Shown: positions 1-8,637 of the stretch, one piece after another
How the letters are laid out: each line of letters starts with the position of its first letter
How positions within the stretch are numbered: the first letter of the stretch is position 1
Source of the DNA: Herbidospora cretacea
Lineage (GTDB): Bacteria > Actinomycetota > Actinomycetes > Streptosporangiales > Streptosporangiaceae
Direction of reading: 5' to 3'
DNA: 64,000 nucleotides
NCBI RefSeq assembly: GCF_001570605.1
Contig: NZ_BBXG01000006.1
Coordinates: forward strand, 1-64,000
The notes under the pieces: model-generated
What the model was told of the DNA's origin: nothing
Seen by the model: only the letters and a program-made list of their open reading frames with translations
The model's database searches: none
Program-made: the position numbers and the translations under genes

Positions 1-60
1 CCCCCGGCCCCCGCCGCATCCGGCGCCGACCGGCCGCGCCCCATCCCGCCGCGACGACGC

Positions 61-1617
61 TCAGTGGGCGGGTTCCTCGACCTTGCCGGTGTCGTCGAGG
101 ATGACCTCGGGGATCTCCTTCGGGGTGCCGCGCAGCGCCCAGAGGCAGGCCGCGGCCAGGACGATCATGGAGACGGCGCCGACGGCGAGGGTCGTGTGCA
201 TCGAGTCGACGAAGGTGCGCCGCGCGGCTTCGAGGAGCTGCGTTCCGAGCGTGCCGGGGAGCTGGGACGCCACGTGGACGGCCCCGCCCAGCGACGTGCC
301 CGCCACGTCGGCCGCCTCGGCGGGCACGCCCGGCGGCACGACCAGGTTGCCGGTGTAGAGGCCGCCCAGCACGCTGCCCAGGACGGCGATGCCGAGCGCG
401 CCGCCGACCTCGGTGGCCGTCTCGGAGATGGCGGACGCCGCTCCGGCCCGCTCGCGGGGGACCGAGGCGATGATGGTGTCGTTGGTGACGGCGAAGGTGA
501 AGCCCATGCCCATCCCGGCGACGATCATCGGCAGGAGCATGAAGACGTAGGTGGTGTCGACGTCGATCAGGCCGTAGAGGAAGAAGCCGACCGAGGTCAG
601 GAACAGGCCCAGCGTGACGGTCCTGGCCCGGCCCATGGCCATGATCAGGGTGCCGGCCAGGCCGCCGGCGATCGCGGCGCCGACGCCGCCGGGGAGCCCA
701 GCCAGGCCCGAGATCAGCGGCGACCAGCCCCGGACGAGCTGGAAGTACTGGGCGAAGGCCACCGAGATCGACAGGGTGCCGAAGATGACCGCCACGTTGG
801 CGCCGACGGCGCCGGAGAAGGCCCGGAGCCGGAACAGGCGCACGTCGATCAGGGGCTCGGCGAGCCTGGTCTGACGGCGGACGAAGACGACGAGGGTGAT
901 CAGGCCGAGCGCGGCGGAGATCCAGACCACCGGTTCGGCGACGCCGTCGTGGGCGGCGATCTTGAAGGCGTACACGAAGGCGACGACGCCGACGATCGAC
1001 AGGGGGACGCTGACGACGTCGAGGCGGCCGGGATGGGGGTTGCGGGACTCCGGCAGGACGATCGCGCCGCCGACGACCAGGAGGACCGTGATGGGGACGT
1101 TGATCAGGAAGACCGAACCCCACCAGAAGTGGTCGAGCAGCGCGCCGCCGACGACCGGGCCGATGGCGAACCCGAGGGCCGAGACGCTGCTCCAGATGCC
1201 GACGGCGGTGGTGCGCTCCTTCGGGTCGGTGAAGACGTTCCGGATGATCGACAGGGTGGACGGCATGATGGTCGCCCCCGCGACGCCCAGCAGGGCGCGG
1301 GCGGCGATCAGCAACTCGGGGGTGGGGGCGTAGGCGGTCAGGGCCGACGCGGCGCCGAAGGCGACGGTGCCGATCAGCAGGAGCCTCTTGCGGCCGACGC
1401 GGTCGCCGATGTTGCCGAACGTGATCAGCAGACCGGCCAGGGCGAAGCCGTAGACGTCCAGGATCCAGAGCAGTTGGGTCGCGGACGGGGTCATGTCCTC
1501 GACCAGCTTGGGAGTGGCCAGGTGGAGGACGGTCACGTCAAGGGCGAGCAGCAGCATCGCGAGGCACGAGATGACCAGCGTGCCCCACTTCTTCCCGGCG
1601 GGAGTGGTGGAAGTCAT
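61..1617 (-). CDS. DHA2-family MFS drug:H+ antiporter
   Basis: 518-residue integral membrane protein with about 14 hydrophobic segments, the size and layout of EmrB/QacA-type (DHA2) exporters that expel hydrophobic compounds using the proton gradient. Visible family marks are LDVTVL near residue 26 in helix 1 and the loop 2-3 signature GDRVGRKR at residues 71-78. The start is an ATG lying six bases after a candidate -10 hexamer, with no Shine-Dalgarno sequence, which suggests a leaderless mRNA. It follows the SARP-type regulator gene after 87 bases that hold six regularly spaced heptamers, so it is probably that regulator's target. It is clearly related to the second pump at 5432-6931. The substrate cannot be read from sequence. 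Confidence 0.9.
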   Translation of the reverse strand: MTSTTPAGKKWGTLVISCLAMLLLALDVTVLHLATPKLVEDMTPSATQLLWILDVYGFALAGLLITFGNIGDRVGRKRLLLIGTVAFGAASALTAYAPTPELLIAARALLGVAGATIMPSTLSIIRNVFTDPKERTTAVGIWSSVSALGFAIGPVVGGALLDHFWWGSVFLINVPITVLLVVGGAIVLPESRNPHPGRLDVVSVPLSIVGVVAFVYAFKIAAHDGVAEPVVWISAALGLITLVVFVRRQTRLAEPLIDVRLFRLRAFSGAVGANVAVIFGTLSISVAFAQYFQLVRGWSPLISGLAGLPGGVGAAIAGGLAGTLIMAMGRARTVTLGLFLTSVGFFLYGLIDVDTTYVFMLLPMIVAGMGMGFTFAVTNDTIIASVPRERAGAASAISETATEVGGALGIAVLGSVLGGLYTGNLVVPPGVPAEAADVAGTSLGGAVHVASQLPGTLGTQLLEAARRTFVDSMHTTLAVGAVSMIVLAAACLWALRGTPKEIPEVILDDTGKVEEPAH

Positions 1618-1623
1618 GGCCTC

Positions 1624-1697
1624 AGCCTTGGGCAGGCCGCTGACCTGCGGCTGACCACGCGCTGACGCCGCTGACGGATCGCTGACGGGACTCTGAC
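1624..1697 (-). promoter_or_regulatory. SARP-type heptamer repeat array and promoter of the first MFS pump
   Basis: On the minus strand six heptamers GTCAG(C/A)(G/C) follow one another, beginning at plus-strand positions 1691, 1680, 1669, 1660, 1649 and 1638. The spacing is 11 bases between starts except for one 9-base step. Exactly eight bases after the last repeat comes AAGGCT (1629-1624), then six bases, then the ATG at 1617. Direct heptamers at 11-base pitch ending eight bases from the -10 are the known signature of SARP/AfsR activator binding sites, and the gene immediately upstream encodes such an activator. Confidence 0.75.
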
Positions 1698-1704
1698 GGC
1701 CCGA

Positions 1705-4700
1705 TCAGGCCGGTGGGGTGAGCTCCAGGACGACGGGGATGAGACGGTCCCTGGGCATGTCCAGGCCTCTCGCGTGGGCGGTGTCGTAGCCCGCCTCGCC
1801 CAGGGCGGCGCGGCAGCGGGAGGCCAGCCGGAGGAAGTCCGGTTCGTCGCTGGGCACGCCCTCGCGCAGGGCCGTGCTGATGCCGAGGAGGGCCGCCGCG
1901 CCCGCCGGGTCGCCGCGGAGCAGCACGGCGCCGGCCAGGCCCTCGGTCACGCGGGCGGCGTGGAGGCGGTTGCGCTGGACGTACACCGACGAGAGGGCCT
2001 GGCGGTGGTGGTGTTCGGCGCGGTCGGGGTCGCCTTCGGCGTAGGCGGTCCAGCCCAGGGTCAGGTTGGCGGCCACCCGGATCTCGTCGAGGCCGAACCA
2101 GTCGCCGCTCTGGGCCAGGTCGGTCAGGACCTGTTCGATCAGCTTCCTGGCCTCGGCGAGGGAGCCGTGGAGGCGGGCCAGGTCGGCCAGGCCGGTGCGG
2201 GCGCGGCCGACCAGTTCGAGCGCGCCCGCGTGGCGGGCCAGGTCGGCGGCGCGGGTCAGGTCGGCGTGGACGCGCTCGCGCATGGCGGGGGCCGCCGCGC
2301 CTGACCGTTCCGACAGGATGAGGGTGTTCTGGGCCCGGCGGCAGAGCAGCTCGGCGATGTCGACGGTGGTGCCCAGGGTCTGGACGAGTTCCAGGGCCTG
2401 GTCGATGAGGTCGAGCGCCTCCTCGCGGCGGCAGGTCCACTCGGCGATGTCGGCCAGGCCGGTGAGGCCCATCGCCATGCCCCAGCGGTCGCCGATCTTG
2501 GTGAATCCGGCCAGCGACGGCAGGAGGTGCTCCTCGGCCCGCGCGGGCCTGCCCTCGAACAGGGCCAGCAGGCCCCAGCCGAACTGGGACAGGGCGCGGA
2601 GCCACGGATCGAGGTCGTAAGTGGCCTGGACGGCGATCAGCTCGTCGGCCAGGGCCGGGTCGGGCGGGCCGATGGCCTGGGACCAGAGCACCCACAGGAG
2701 CGGCTGGCGGTTGGGGGCCCGGAACCGGTTCATCCAGGTCGTGACGCGCTCGATCTGCGGGCGCAGCTCGGGGGTGGGGCCGCCGCCCACGATCACGCTC
2801 AGCACGCAGAGCGCGTACTCCTCGGACAGCTCCGGCTCGGGGCCGAGGCGGGCCAGCAGTTCGCGGGCGCAGACGTCGGCCTCGCTGCGCAGGCCGCGCA
2901 GCCACCAGAACCCGGTCATGCCGGAGAACAGCAGCAGCGCGTCGCCGGTGCCCGCGTGGCGGAAGGCGGCCAGCAGGTTCTCGTGGTCGGCGTCCAGGCG
3001 GCGCAGCCAGTCGAGCTGGTCGCCGGTGCGCAGCCACGGGTCGGCGAGGGTGGCGAAGTCGCGGAAGTAGGCCACGTGGGCCTGGCGCAGGCGCTCCTCC
3101 TCGCCCGCCTCGGCGAGCTGCTCGGCGCAGAACGCCCGGATGGTGTCGAGCATCCGGTAGTGGGTGCCGGCGACCTCGACGAGCGACTTGTCGGCCAGCC
3201 CCGCGAGCAGGTCGAGGACATCGTGGGCGGGCAGGCCGCAGACCTCCTGCGCCGCTTTCAGCGTCGCGCCGCCGCGGAAGACGGTCAGGCGGCGGGCGAG
3301 GGTCCGCTCGTCGTCGTCGAGCAGGTCCCAGCTCCAGGCGATCACGGCGCGCAGGGTGCGGTGTCTCGGTTCGGCGGTACGGCTCCCGCGCGCGAGCACG
3401 GCGAACGGGTCGGTCGCGTCGGCGATGTCGGTCACCGGGAGCGTGCGGACCCTGGCCGCGGCGAGCTCGATGGCCAGCGGCAGCCCGTCGAGGGCGCGGC
3501 AGATCCGGACCACGGCGTCGAGTTCGCCCGGCTGGGCCGACTCCCAGAATCCCGGTCTCACGGCGGCGGCGCGGTCGGCGAACAGGCGTACGGAAGGGTA
3601 GGAGAGGGCGTCGGCGGGGTCGGCGCCCGACGGCGGGAGGGCCAGCGGCGGGATCGGGCGCAGGCGTTCGCCGGTGATGCCGAGGGGCTCGCGGCTGGTG
3701 GCCAGGATCCGCAGCCCCGGGCAGGCGGCCAGCAGACGGCCGGCGAAGGCGGCGGCGGCCTCGACGAGGTGTTCGCAGTTGTCCAGCACGACGAGCATCC
3801 GGCGGTCGCCGATGCCGGCCACGATCCGGTCGAACGGATCGGTGATCGGCTGCCCGCCCTGCTTGAGCAGGCGGCCCTCCCGGAGCCCGAGCGTGCTGAG
3901 AACGGCCTGCGGCACCTCGGCGCCGTCGGCCAGCGGGGACAGCTCGACGAAGTAGACGGGGGCGTCGACGTGGGCGCAGGCCTCGGCGGACAGCCGCGTC
4001 TTGCCGGTGCCGCCGGGGCCGGTCAGGGTGACCAGGCGGGTGGTGGAGATCAGCTCCCGGACGGCGGCCAGCTCGGCGTCCCGGCCGACCAGGTCGGTGA
4101 GCTGGGTGGGCACGCCGACCCGCTCGGGCCGGTCGGGGGCCGGGTCGTGGACCGCGGGGTGGGGCGGCGCAGGGGCGCTCTCCCCGCGCAGCACCGCCAG
4201 GTGGGCGGCGGTCAGCTCGGCCGACGGCCGGGCGCCGAGCTCCTCGTCGAGGAGACGGCGGGCCTCCTCGTAGGCGGCCAGCGCCTCCGCCGGGCGGCCG
4301 AGGGCGGCCAGGACCCTGATGTGACGGGCCCGCAGGCCCTCGTTGAGGGGATGGCGGTCGATCATCCCGGGCAGTCCGGGGACCGCGCCGTCGCCGGTCA
4401 GGAGCGGGGCGACCGGCCCCTGACCGGCCAGGACCTCGTCGGCCATCGCGAGGAAGGTCGTCAGGTGGAGCTCGGTCAGGCGGGCGGCGGCGGGCGCCAG
4501 GGTGGCGGGCAGGCCGTCGAGCGCCGGGCCGCGCCACAGCGACAGCGCCTCGGTGAGGCGGCCCGCGGCGGCCAGGCGCTCGAAGCGGTGGGCGTCGACG
4601 TCGGCGGGATCGGCGTCGAGGCGGTAGCCCGCCGGGGTGTGGGTGATGTGGCCGCCCAGCGCGGTCCGCAGGCGGCTGACCTGGGCCTGGAGGGCGTTGG

Positions 4701-4878
4701 CTGCCCCCGCCGGTGGGGCGGCGCCGTAGAGGACGTCGATCAGGCGGCTGGTGGGGACGACCTGGCCGGCGTCGAGGGCGAGGGCGGCCAGGAGGGTGCG
4801 TCCGCGGGGGCCGCCGAGCTCGACGGCGGTGCCGTCGTCGCGGCGCACGTCGAGGGGGCCCAGAATGGCGAAACGCAT
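1705..4878 (-). CDS. SARP/AfsR-type transcriptional activator (wHTH-BTAD-NB-ARC-TPR)
   Basis: 1,057-residue multidomain regulator. Residues about 5-90 form the OmpR-like winged-helix DNA-binding domain, 95-232 the bacterial transcriptional activation domain, and from about 255 an NB-ARC/STAND ATPase with Walker A GPGGTGKT at 287-294 and Walker B MLVVLDN near 361-367. The C-terminal half is rich in TPR-like helical repeats. Proteins of this build activate secondary-metabolite or efflux genes by binding direct heptamer repeats. The ATG at 4878 gives a full winged helix; GGAGGT touches the ATG directly, which is too close for a normal ribosome site. It is divergent from the DUF402 gene across 40 bases and upstream of the MFS pump on the same strand. 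Confidence 0.9.
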   Translation of the reverse strand: MRFAILGPLDVRRDDGTAVELGGPRGRTLLAALALDAGQVVPTSRLIDVLYGAAPPAGAANALQAQVSRLRTALGGHITHTPAGYRLDADPADVDAHRFERLAAAGRLTEALSLWRGPALDGLPATLAPAAARLTELHLTTFLAMADEVLAGQGPVAPLLTGDGAVPGLPGMIDRHPLNEGLRARHIRVLAALGRPAEALAAYEEARRLLDEELGARPSAELTAAHLAVLRGESAPAPPHPAVHDPAPDRPERVGVPTQLTDLVGRDAELAAVRELISTTRLVTLTGPGGTGKTRLSAEACAHVDAPVYFVELSPLADGAEVPQAVLSTLGLREGRLLKQGGQPITDPFDRIVAGIGDRRMLVVLDNCEHLVEAAAAFAGRLLAACPGLRILATSREPLGITGERLRPIPPLALPPSGADPADALSYPSVRLFADRAAAVRPGFWESAQPGELDAVVRICRALDGLPLAIELAAARVRTLPVTDIADATDPFAVLARGSRTAEPRHRTLRAVIAWSWDLLDDDERTLARRLTVFRGGATLKAAQEVCGLPAHDVLDLLAGLADKSLVEVAGTHYRMLDTIRAFCAEQLAEAGEEERLRQAHVAYFRDFATLADPWLRTGDQLDWLRRLDADHENLLAAFRHAGTGDALLLFSGMTGFWWLRGLRSEADVCARELLARLGPEPELSEEYALCVLSVIVGGGPTPELRPQIERVTTWMNRFRAPNRQPLLWVLWSQAIGPPDPALADELIAVQATYDLDPWLRALSQFGWGLLALFEGRPARAEEHLLPSLAGFTKIGDRWGMAMGLTGLADIAEWTCRREEALDLIDQALELVQTLGTTVDIAELLCRRAQNTLILSERSGAAAPAMRERVHADLTRAADLARHAGALELVGRARTGLADLARLHGSLAEARKLIEQVLTDLAQSGDWFGLDEIRVAANLTLGWTAYAEGDPDRAEHHHRQALSSVYVQRNRLHAARVTEGLAGAVLLRGDPAGAAALLGISTALREGVPSDEPDFLRLASRCRAALGEAGYDTAHARGLDMPRDRLIPVVLELTPPA

Positions 4879-4918
4879 ACCTCCGATTCTGTCCCACCTT
4901 CGGTTAAGGTCGGATGAC

Positions 4919-5431
4919 GTGACGGACCTGGCGATCGTTTACCGTAAATACGACGGCTCCCTCCACTGGAACTTCCCCGGTGTCCTCCTCGGCGAGGACG
5001 AGCACGGCGTCTGGACCGGCCACCGGAAGGGCATCGTGGGCGTCAAGGGTTACGAACCCAAGTTCGTCTACGAGTTCCCGTTCGTGATGCTGTTCCCCCG
5101 CGACGCCTGGTGGGCCGCCTCGTTCAACGCCCACCCCCACGAGACGGCCGTCTACGTCGACGTCACCACGGTCCCCGTCGTCTCCGACACCGAGATCACC
5201 ATGATCGACCTCGATCTCGACGTGATCCGCAAGACCGACGGGCGGATCTTCCTCGACGACGCCGACGAGTTCGAGGAGCACCGCGAGCTCTACGGCTATC
5301 CCCAGGAGGTCATCGAGCAGTCGGTCGGGGCCGCGAAATGGCTGATGGACGCGGTGACCGAGCGGCGGGAGCCGTTCGGGCGCGTCCATCAGGGGTGGCT
5401 CGACAAACTGGAGGGCCTCGTCGCGAGCTGA
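4919..5431 (+). CDS. DUF402-domain protein (nucleotide phosphatase-like)
   Basis: 170-residue soluble protein of the DUF402 family, which includes FomD (a CMP-ester hydrolase) and Ntdp-type nucleoside di/triphosphatases. Seen in the sequence are the family patterns RKYDGSLHW near the N-terminus, PRDAWW in the middle and the acidic strand MIDLDLDVIRK, followed by a C-terminal helix. The GTG at 4919 is chosen because it begins right before the conserved region and is preceded by AAGGTCGGA; an open frame continues upstream into the divergent regulator gene but has no family similarity. Its TGA (5429-5431) directly abuts the stop of the convergent MFS gene. Its cellular substrate is unknown. Confidence 0.75.
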   Translation: MTDLAIVYRKYDGSLHWNFPGVLLGEDEHGVWTGHRKGIVGVKGYEPKFVYEFPFVMLFPRDAWWAASFNAHPHETAVYVDVTTVPVVSDTEITMIDLDLDVIRKTDGRIFLDDADEFEEHRELYGYPQEVIEQSVGAAKWLMDAVTERREPFGRVHQGWLDKLEGLVAS

Positions 5432-6931
5432 TCAGGCCGGGATCAGGTCGGACTCCTCGGCGGCTTCTTCCCGGATGACGGGGACGTCCCGGAACGCCAC
5501 CCACACCAGCAGGGCGAGCGCGGCGAAGACGACGGTCCCGACCGAGGCCACCACGACCAGGCCCGAGGTGAAGGCCGTCCTGGCCGCCTCCATGAGCTGC
5601 TCACCGGCCGTGCCGCCGATCCGCCGGGCGGCGGCCGCCGCCTCGGTGATGCCCTGGCGGGCCGTCTCGTCGGCGCCCGTGAACGACGAGCGGTAGACGT
5701 AGGTGGCCAGGCTGCCCAGGGTGGCGATGCCCATCGCGATGCCGAACTCGCCGCCGGTCTCCGACAGGGAGGCCGCCGAACCGGCCTTCTCCGGCGGGGT
5801 CGCGGCCATGATCAGGTTCATCGTCAGGGCCATCGTGGGGGCGATGCCGATCCCGGCCAGGGTCAGGCCGGCGACCACGGTCGCCACGCTGGTCTGGGTC
5901 TGCACGAACATCCCGGCCGCCGCGACGACCAGCCCGGCGGTCATCAGAAGGGCGGGCTGGATCCTGGCCGCCAGGCGCGGGGCGGTCATCAGGCCGGCGG
6001 CCATCGCGACGGCCTGCGGGATCATCCACAGCCCGGCCTCCAGCGGCGAGAGCCCGGCCACGCTCTGCAGGTAGAGGCTGGTGACCAGGGTGATCCCGGC
6101 CATCACCACGCCCAGTGCCAGCGAGGTGCCCAGGGCGCTGCTGAACGAGCGGTTCCGGAAGAGGTTCAGGTCGAGCAGCGGGCTGGTGAGGCGGCCCTGA
6201 CGGCGGACGAAACCGAACCCGGCGAGGAGCCCCGCGGCGATCGCCGCGACGGCGACCAGGCCGGCGGCGCCGCGGGCGATCTCCTTCAGGCCGTAGATGA
6301 CCGGCAGGATCGCGGCCAGCGACAGGGCGACGCTGGTCAGGTCGAGGCGGCCCGCCTGGGCGTCGCGGTACTCGGGCAGCAGCACCGGGCCGACGACCAG
6401 CAGCACGACCATGACCGGCACACCGAGCAGGAAGGCCGAACCCCACCAGAAGTGGTCGAGCAGGGCGCCGCCGACCAGCGGGCCGAGGGTCATGCCGCCC
6501 ATGAAGCAGGAGAACCAGAGGCCGATCGCCCCGGCCATCTCCTTCGGGTCGCGGAACATGTTCCTGATCAGCGCCAGCGTCGACGGCATCAGCGTCGCCC
6601 CGGCCACGCCGAGCAGCGCGCGGGCGGCGATCAGCATCCCGGGGCTGGTCGCGTAGGCGGCCGCCACCGAGCAGACCCCGAAGGCCGCCGCGCCGATCAG
6701 CAGGAGCCTGCGGCGGCCGATCCGGTCGCCCAGGGTGCCCATGGTGACCAGGAACCCGGCCAGCATGAACGAGTAGATGTCCAGGATCCACAGCTGCTCG
6801 GTGCCGGTGACCCCGAGGTCGCGGCTGAGGTGGGGGAGGGCCAGGTAGAGCACGCTGACGTCCAGGGACAGCAGCAGGGTGGGCAGGGCCAGGACCGTCA
6901 GTCCCAGCCATTCGCGGCGCGTTGCCTTCAT
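5432..6931 (-). CDS. DHA2-family MFS drug:H+ antiporter (second copy)
   Basis: 499-residue, roughly 14-helix exporter paralogous to the pump at 61-1617. Both share the helix-1 LDVSVL/LDVTVL motif, the GDR(I/V)GR(R/K)R loop signature (here 68-75) and the run LIAARALLGVAGAT with an LDHFWWGS segment. The ATG is preceded by GGAGACCTCCCG, a good ribosome site. It lies 42 bases downstream of the sigma-factor stop codon on the same strand, and a promoter of the sigma factor's apparent type overlaps that stop codon, so it is probably under ECF sigma control. Its stop codon abuts that of the convergent DUF402 gene with no intervening base. Confidence 0.9.
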   Translation of the reverse strand: MKATRREWLGLTVLALPTLLLSLDVSVLYLALPHLSRDLGVTGTEQLWILDIYSFMLAGFLVTMGTLGDRIGRRRLLLIGAAAFGVCSVAAAYATSPGMLIAARALLGVAGATLMPSTLALIRNMFRDPKEMAGAIGLWFSCFMGGMTLGPLVGGALLDHFWWGSAFLLGVPVMVVLLVVGPVLLPEYRDAQAGRLDLTSVALSLAAILPVIYGLKEIARGAAGLVAVAAIAAGLLAGFGFVRRQGRLTSPLLDLNLFRNRSFSSALGTSLALGVVMAGITLVTSLYLQSVAGLSPLEAGLWMIPQAVAMAAGLMTAPRLAARIQPALLMTAGLVVAAAGMFVQTQTSVATVVAGLTLAGIGIAPTMALTMNLIMAATPPEKAGSAASLSETGGEFGIAMGIATLGSLATYVYRSSFTGADETARQGITEAAAAARRIGGTAGEQLMEAARTAFTSGLVVVASVGTVVFAALALLVWVAFRDVPVIREEAAEESDLIPA

Positions 6932-6962
6932 CGGGAGGTCTCCTTCGTTCGTCTGACCTTCC

Positions 6963-6989
6963 GACGAGCGGCCTCAGGGCGAATCGACA
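6963..6989 (-). promoter_or_regulatory. ECF42-type promoter of the second MFS pump
   Basis: On the minus strand TGTCGA (6989-6984) is followed after exactly 17 bases by CGTC (6966-6963), 32 bases before the pump's ATG. This matches the bipartite motif reported for ECF42 sigma factors (TGTCGA at -35, CG(A/T)C at -10). The -35 element lies inside the last codons of the sigma gene itself. The same arrangement with the same 17-base spacer occurs upstream of the DGPF/sigma operon. Confidence 0.65.
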
Positions 6990-8230
6990 ACTTCGGCGAG
7001 ACGACTTTCGAGGAATTTCCGCTCCGCCTCGTTGTCGGCCAGCGCGATGGCGGCGCGGTAGGCACCGGCGGCCTCCTCGTGGCGCTTCAGGCGGCGCAGC
7101 AGGTCGGCCCGGACCGCCGGGAGGTAGTGGTATCCGGCCAGCCGTTCGTCGGTGGCCAGCAGGTCGACCTCCTCCAGCGCCGCCGCCGGGCCGTCGACCA
7201 TGGCGACCGCCACCGCGCGGTTGAGGGCCACGACGGGGGAGGGCCAGATCTTCAGCAGGAGGCCGTACAGCGCGACGATCTGTCTCCAGTCGGTCGTGGC
7301 GGGGCTGTCGGCGACGGCGTGCAGCGAGGCGATGGCCGCCTGGAGGGCGTAGCGCCCGGCCCGGCCGGTCCGGAACGCGGCCACGGCCAGGTCGCGGCCC
7401 TCGGCGATGGCCCGGCGGTCCCAGAGCGAGCGGTCCTGGTCTTCGAGGACCACCAGCCGCCCCCGCGCGTCCGTGCGGGAGGCGCGGCGGGCGTCGGTGA
7501 GGAGCAGCAGCGCCAGCAGCCCGCGCACCTCCGGCTCGTCGGGCATGAGGGCCAGCAGCATGCGGGTCAGCGCGACCGCGCGGTCGACCAGGTCGGTGCG
7601 GACCAGGCCGGCGCCCGACGGGGCGGTGTGGCCGGTGGTGTAGAGCAGGTGGATGACCGACAGCACCGCGTCGAGGCGTTCGGGCAGGTCGGCGGCTACC
7701 GGCACCCGGTAGGGGATCCGGGCGGCGGTGATCTTCTTCTTGGCCCGGGTGATGCGGGCGGCCATGGTCGGCTCGGACACCAGGAAGGCGCGCGCGATGT
7801 CGGGTGTGGTCACGCCGCAGACCAGGCGCAGGGTCAGCGCCACCTGCGCCTCGCGGGCGAGCGCCGGGTGGCAGCAGGTGAAGACCAGCCGGAGCCGGTC
7901 GTCGGGGATCTCGTCGGGGATGTCGTCGGGGTCGGTCAGGTTCACGTCGGCACCGCCGGGGTCCGGTTCGACGAGCAGGGGCATCTTGGCGCGGAAGACC
8001 TTGTCCCTGCGCAGCAGGTCCAGCGCCTTGCGCCGGGCCGTCTGGGTCAGCCAGGCGCCCGGTTTGCGGGGTACGCCGTCGCGGGCCCAGGCGTCCAGGG
8101 CGGCGATGTAGGCGTCCTGGACGCACTCCTCGGCGAGGTCGAAGTCGCCGGTGACGCGCGCCGTCGCGGCGAGCACGAAGGCCCACTCGTGACGGTGCGC
8201 GTCGGCGACGGCCCGCTCGGTCTCGTTCAT
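6974..8230 (-). CDS. ECF42-group RNA polymerase sigma factor with C-terminal helical extension
   Basis: 418-residue protein. The N-terminal part carries sigma region 2 (the stretch ending GAWLTQTARRKALDLLRR) and sigma region 4 around residues 110-175 (conserved FTCCHPAL, then the HTH near VTTPDIARAFLVSEPTMAARI). It is followed by a long C-terminal extension of about 220 residues with TPR-like helices, typical of ECF42 sigma factors rather than classic 180-200 residue ECFs. ECF42 genes are nearly always paired with DGPF proteins, as here: the start ATG overlaps the stop of the upstream DGPF gene by four bases (ATGA), so the two are translationally coupled. No anti-sigma factor is visible; the extension is thought to control activity in this group. 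Confidence 0.9.
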   Translation of the reverse strand: MNETERAVADAHRHEWAFVLAATARVTGDFDLAEECVQDAYIAALDAWARDGVPRKPGAWLTQTARRKALDLLRRDKVFRAKMPLLVEPDPGGADVNLTDPDDIPDEIPDDRLRLVFTCCHPALAREAQVALTLRLVCGVTTPDIARAFLVSEPTMAARITRAKKKITAARIPYRVPVAADLPERLDAVLSVIHLLYTTGHTAPSGAGLVRTDLVDRAVALTRMLLALMPDEPEVRGLLALLLLTDARRASRTDARGRLVVLEDQDRSLWDRRAIAEGRDLAVAAFRTGRAGRYALQAAIASLHAVADSPATTDWRQIVALYGLLLKIWPSPVVALNRAVAVAMVDGPAAALEEVDLLATDERLAGYHYLPAVRADLLRRLKRHEEAAGAYRAAIALADNEAERKFLESRLAEVVDSP

Positions 8231-8568
8231 CCAGCGGGCGGGGTGAACAGCGGCCGGACCTCGACCCCGCCGTCGATCGTGGCCGGGTTGAGCTTGGCGA
8301 TGGCGAGGGCGACGTCCAGGTCGGGGGCCTCCAGGACGAAGAACCCGGCGACGACCTCCTTGGCCTCGGTGAACGGGCCGTCGGTGACGACGTCGCCGCG
8401 GATCGAGGTGGCGGTGGTGCTGGGCTCCAGGGCGAAGCCGGTGACGATGGTCCCGCCGAGCTCGGCGACCTTCGCGCCGTAACCTTCGAGGAGGGCGAGG
8501 TAGTCGGGCGTCAGGTCCATCGGGTCGGCCGGGGCGGGCGAGTGGATGATGACGGCGTACTGGGGCAT
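8227..8568 (-). CDS. DGPF-domain (YCII-related) protein, ECF42 partner
   Basis: 113-residue ferredoxin-like-fold protein of the YCII/DGPF family. The name-giving DGPF is at residues 63-66, within VTDGPFTEAKEVVAGFFVLE. These small cytoplasmic proteins are the standard partners of ECF42 sigma factors; their biochemical role is not established. It is the first gene of the operon, followed by the sigma factor with an ATGA overlap. GAGGAGCAGGAAA precedes the ATG, and an ECF42-like promoter lies about 45 bases upstream, which suggests autoregulation. Confidence 0.9.
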   Translation of the reverse strand: MPQYAVIIHSPAPADPMDLTPDYLALLEGYGAKVAELGGTIVTGFALEPSTTATSIRGDVVTDGPFTEAKEVVAGFFVLEAPDLDVALAIAKLNPATIDGGVEVRPLFTPPAG

Positions 8569-8610
8569 TTTCCTGCTCCTCGGTTCGGTTGTCGGTGCTT
8601 CCGTCTACCC

Positions 8611-8637
8611 GACGACCAGGGTCCAGCGGAATCGACA
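8611..8637 (-). promoter_or_regulatory. ECF42-type promoter of the DGPF/sigma operon
   Basis: Minus-strand TGTCGA (8637-8632), 17-base spacer, CGTC (8614-8611), upstream of the DGPF start at 8568. The sequence and spacing equal those of the site ahead of the second MFS pump. Autoregulated promoters of this form are known for ECF42 operons. Confidence 0.65.

Noticed and set aside
1-60. Possible gene remnant at the left edge
   Set aside because: GC-rich non-coding sequence after the first MFS stop codon; no start, domain or clear hairpin with a T-run could be supported.
1622-4897. Slightly longer frame than the SARP regulator on the same strand
   Set aside because: Translates to Arg/Pro-rich sequence with no domain; the in-register frame at 1705-4878 contains wHTH, BTAD and NB-ARC.
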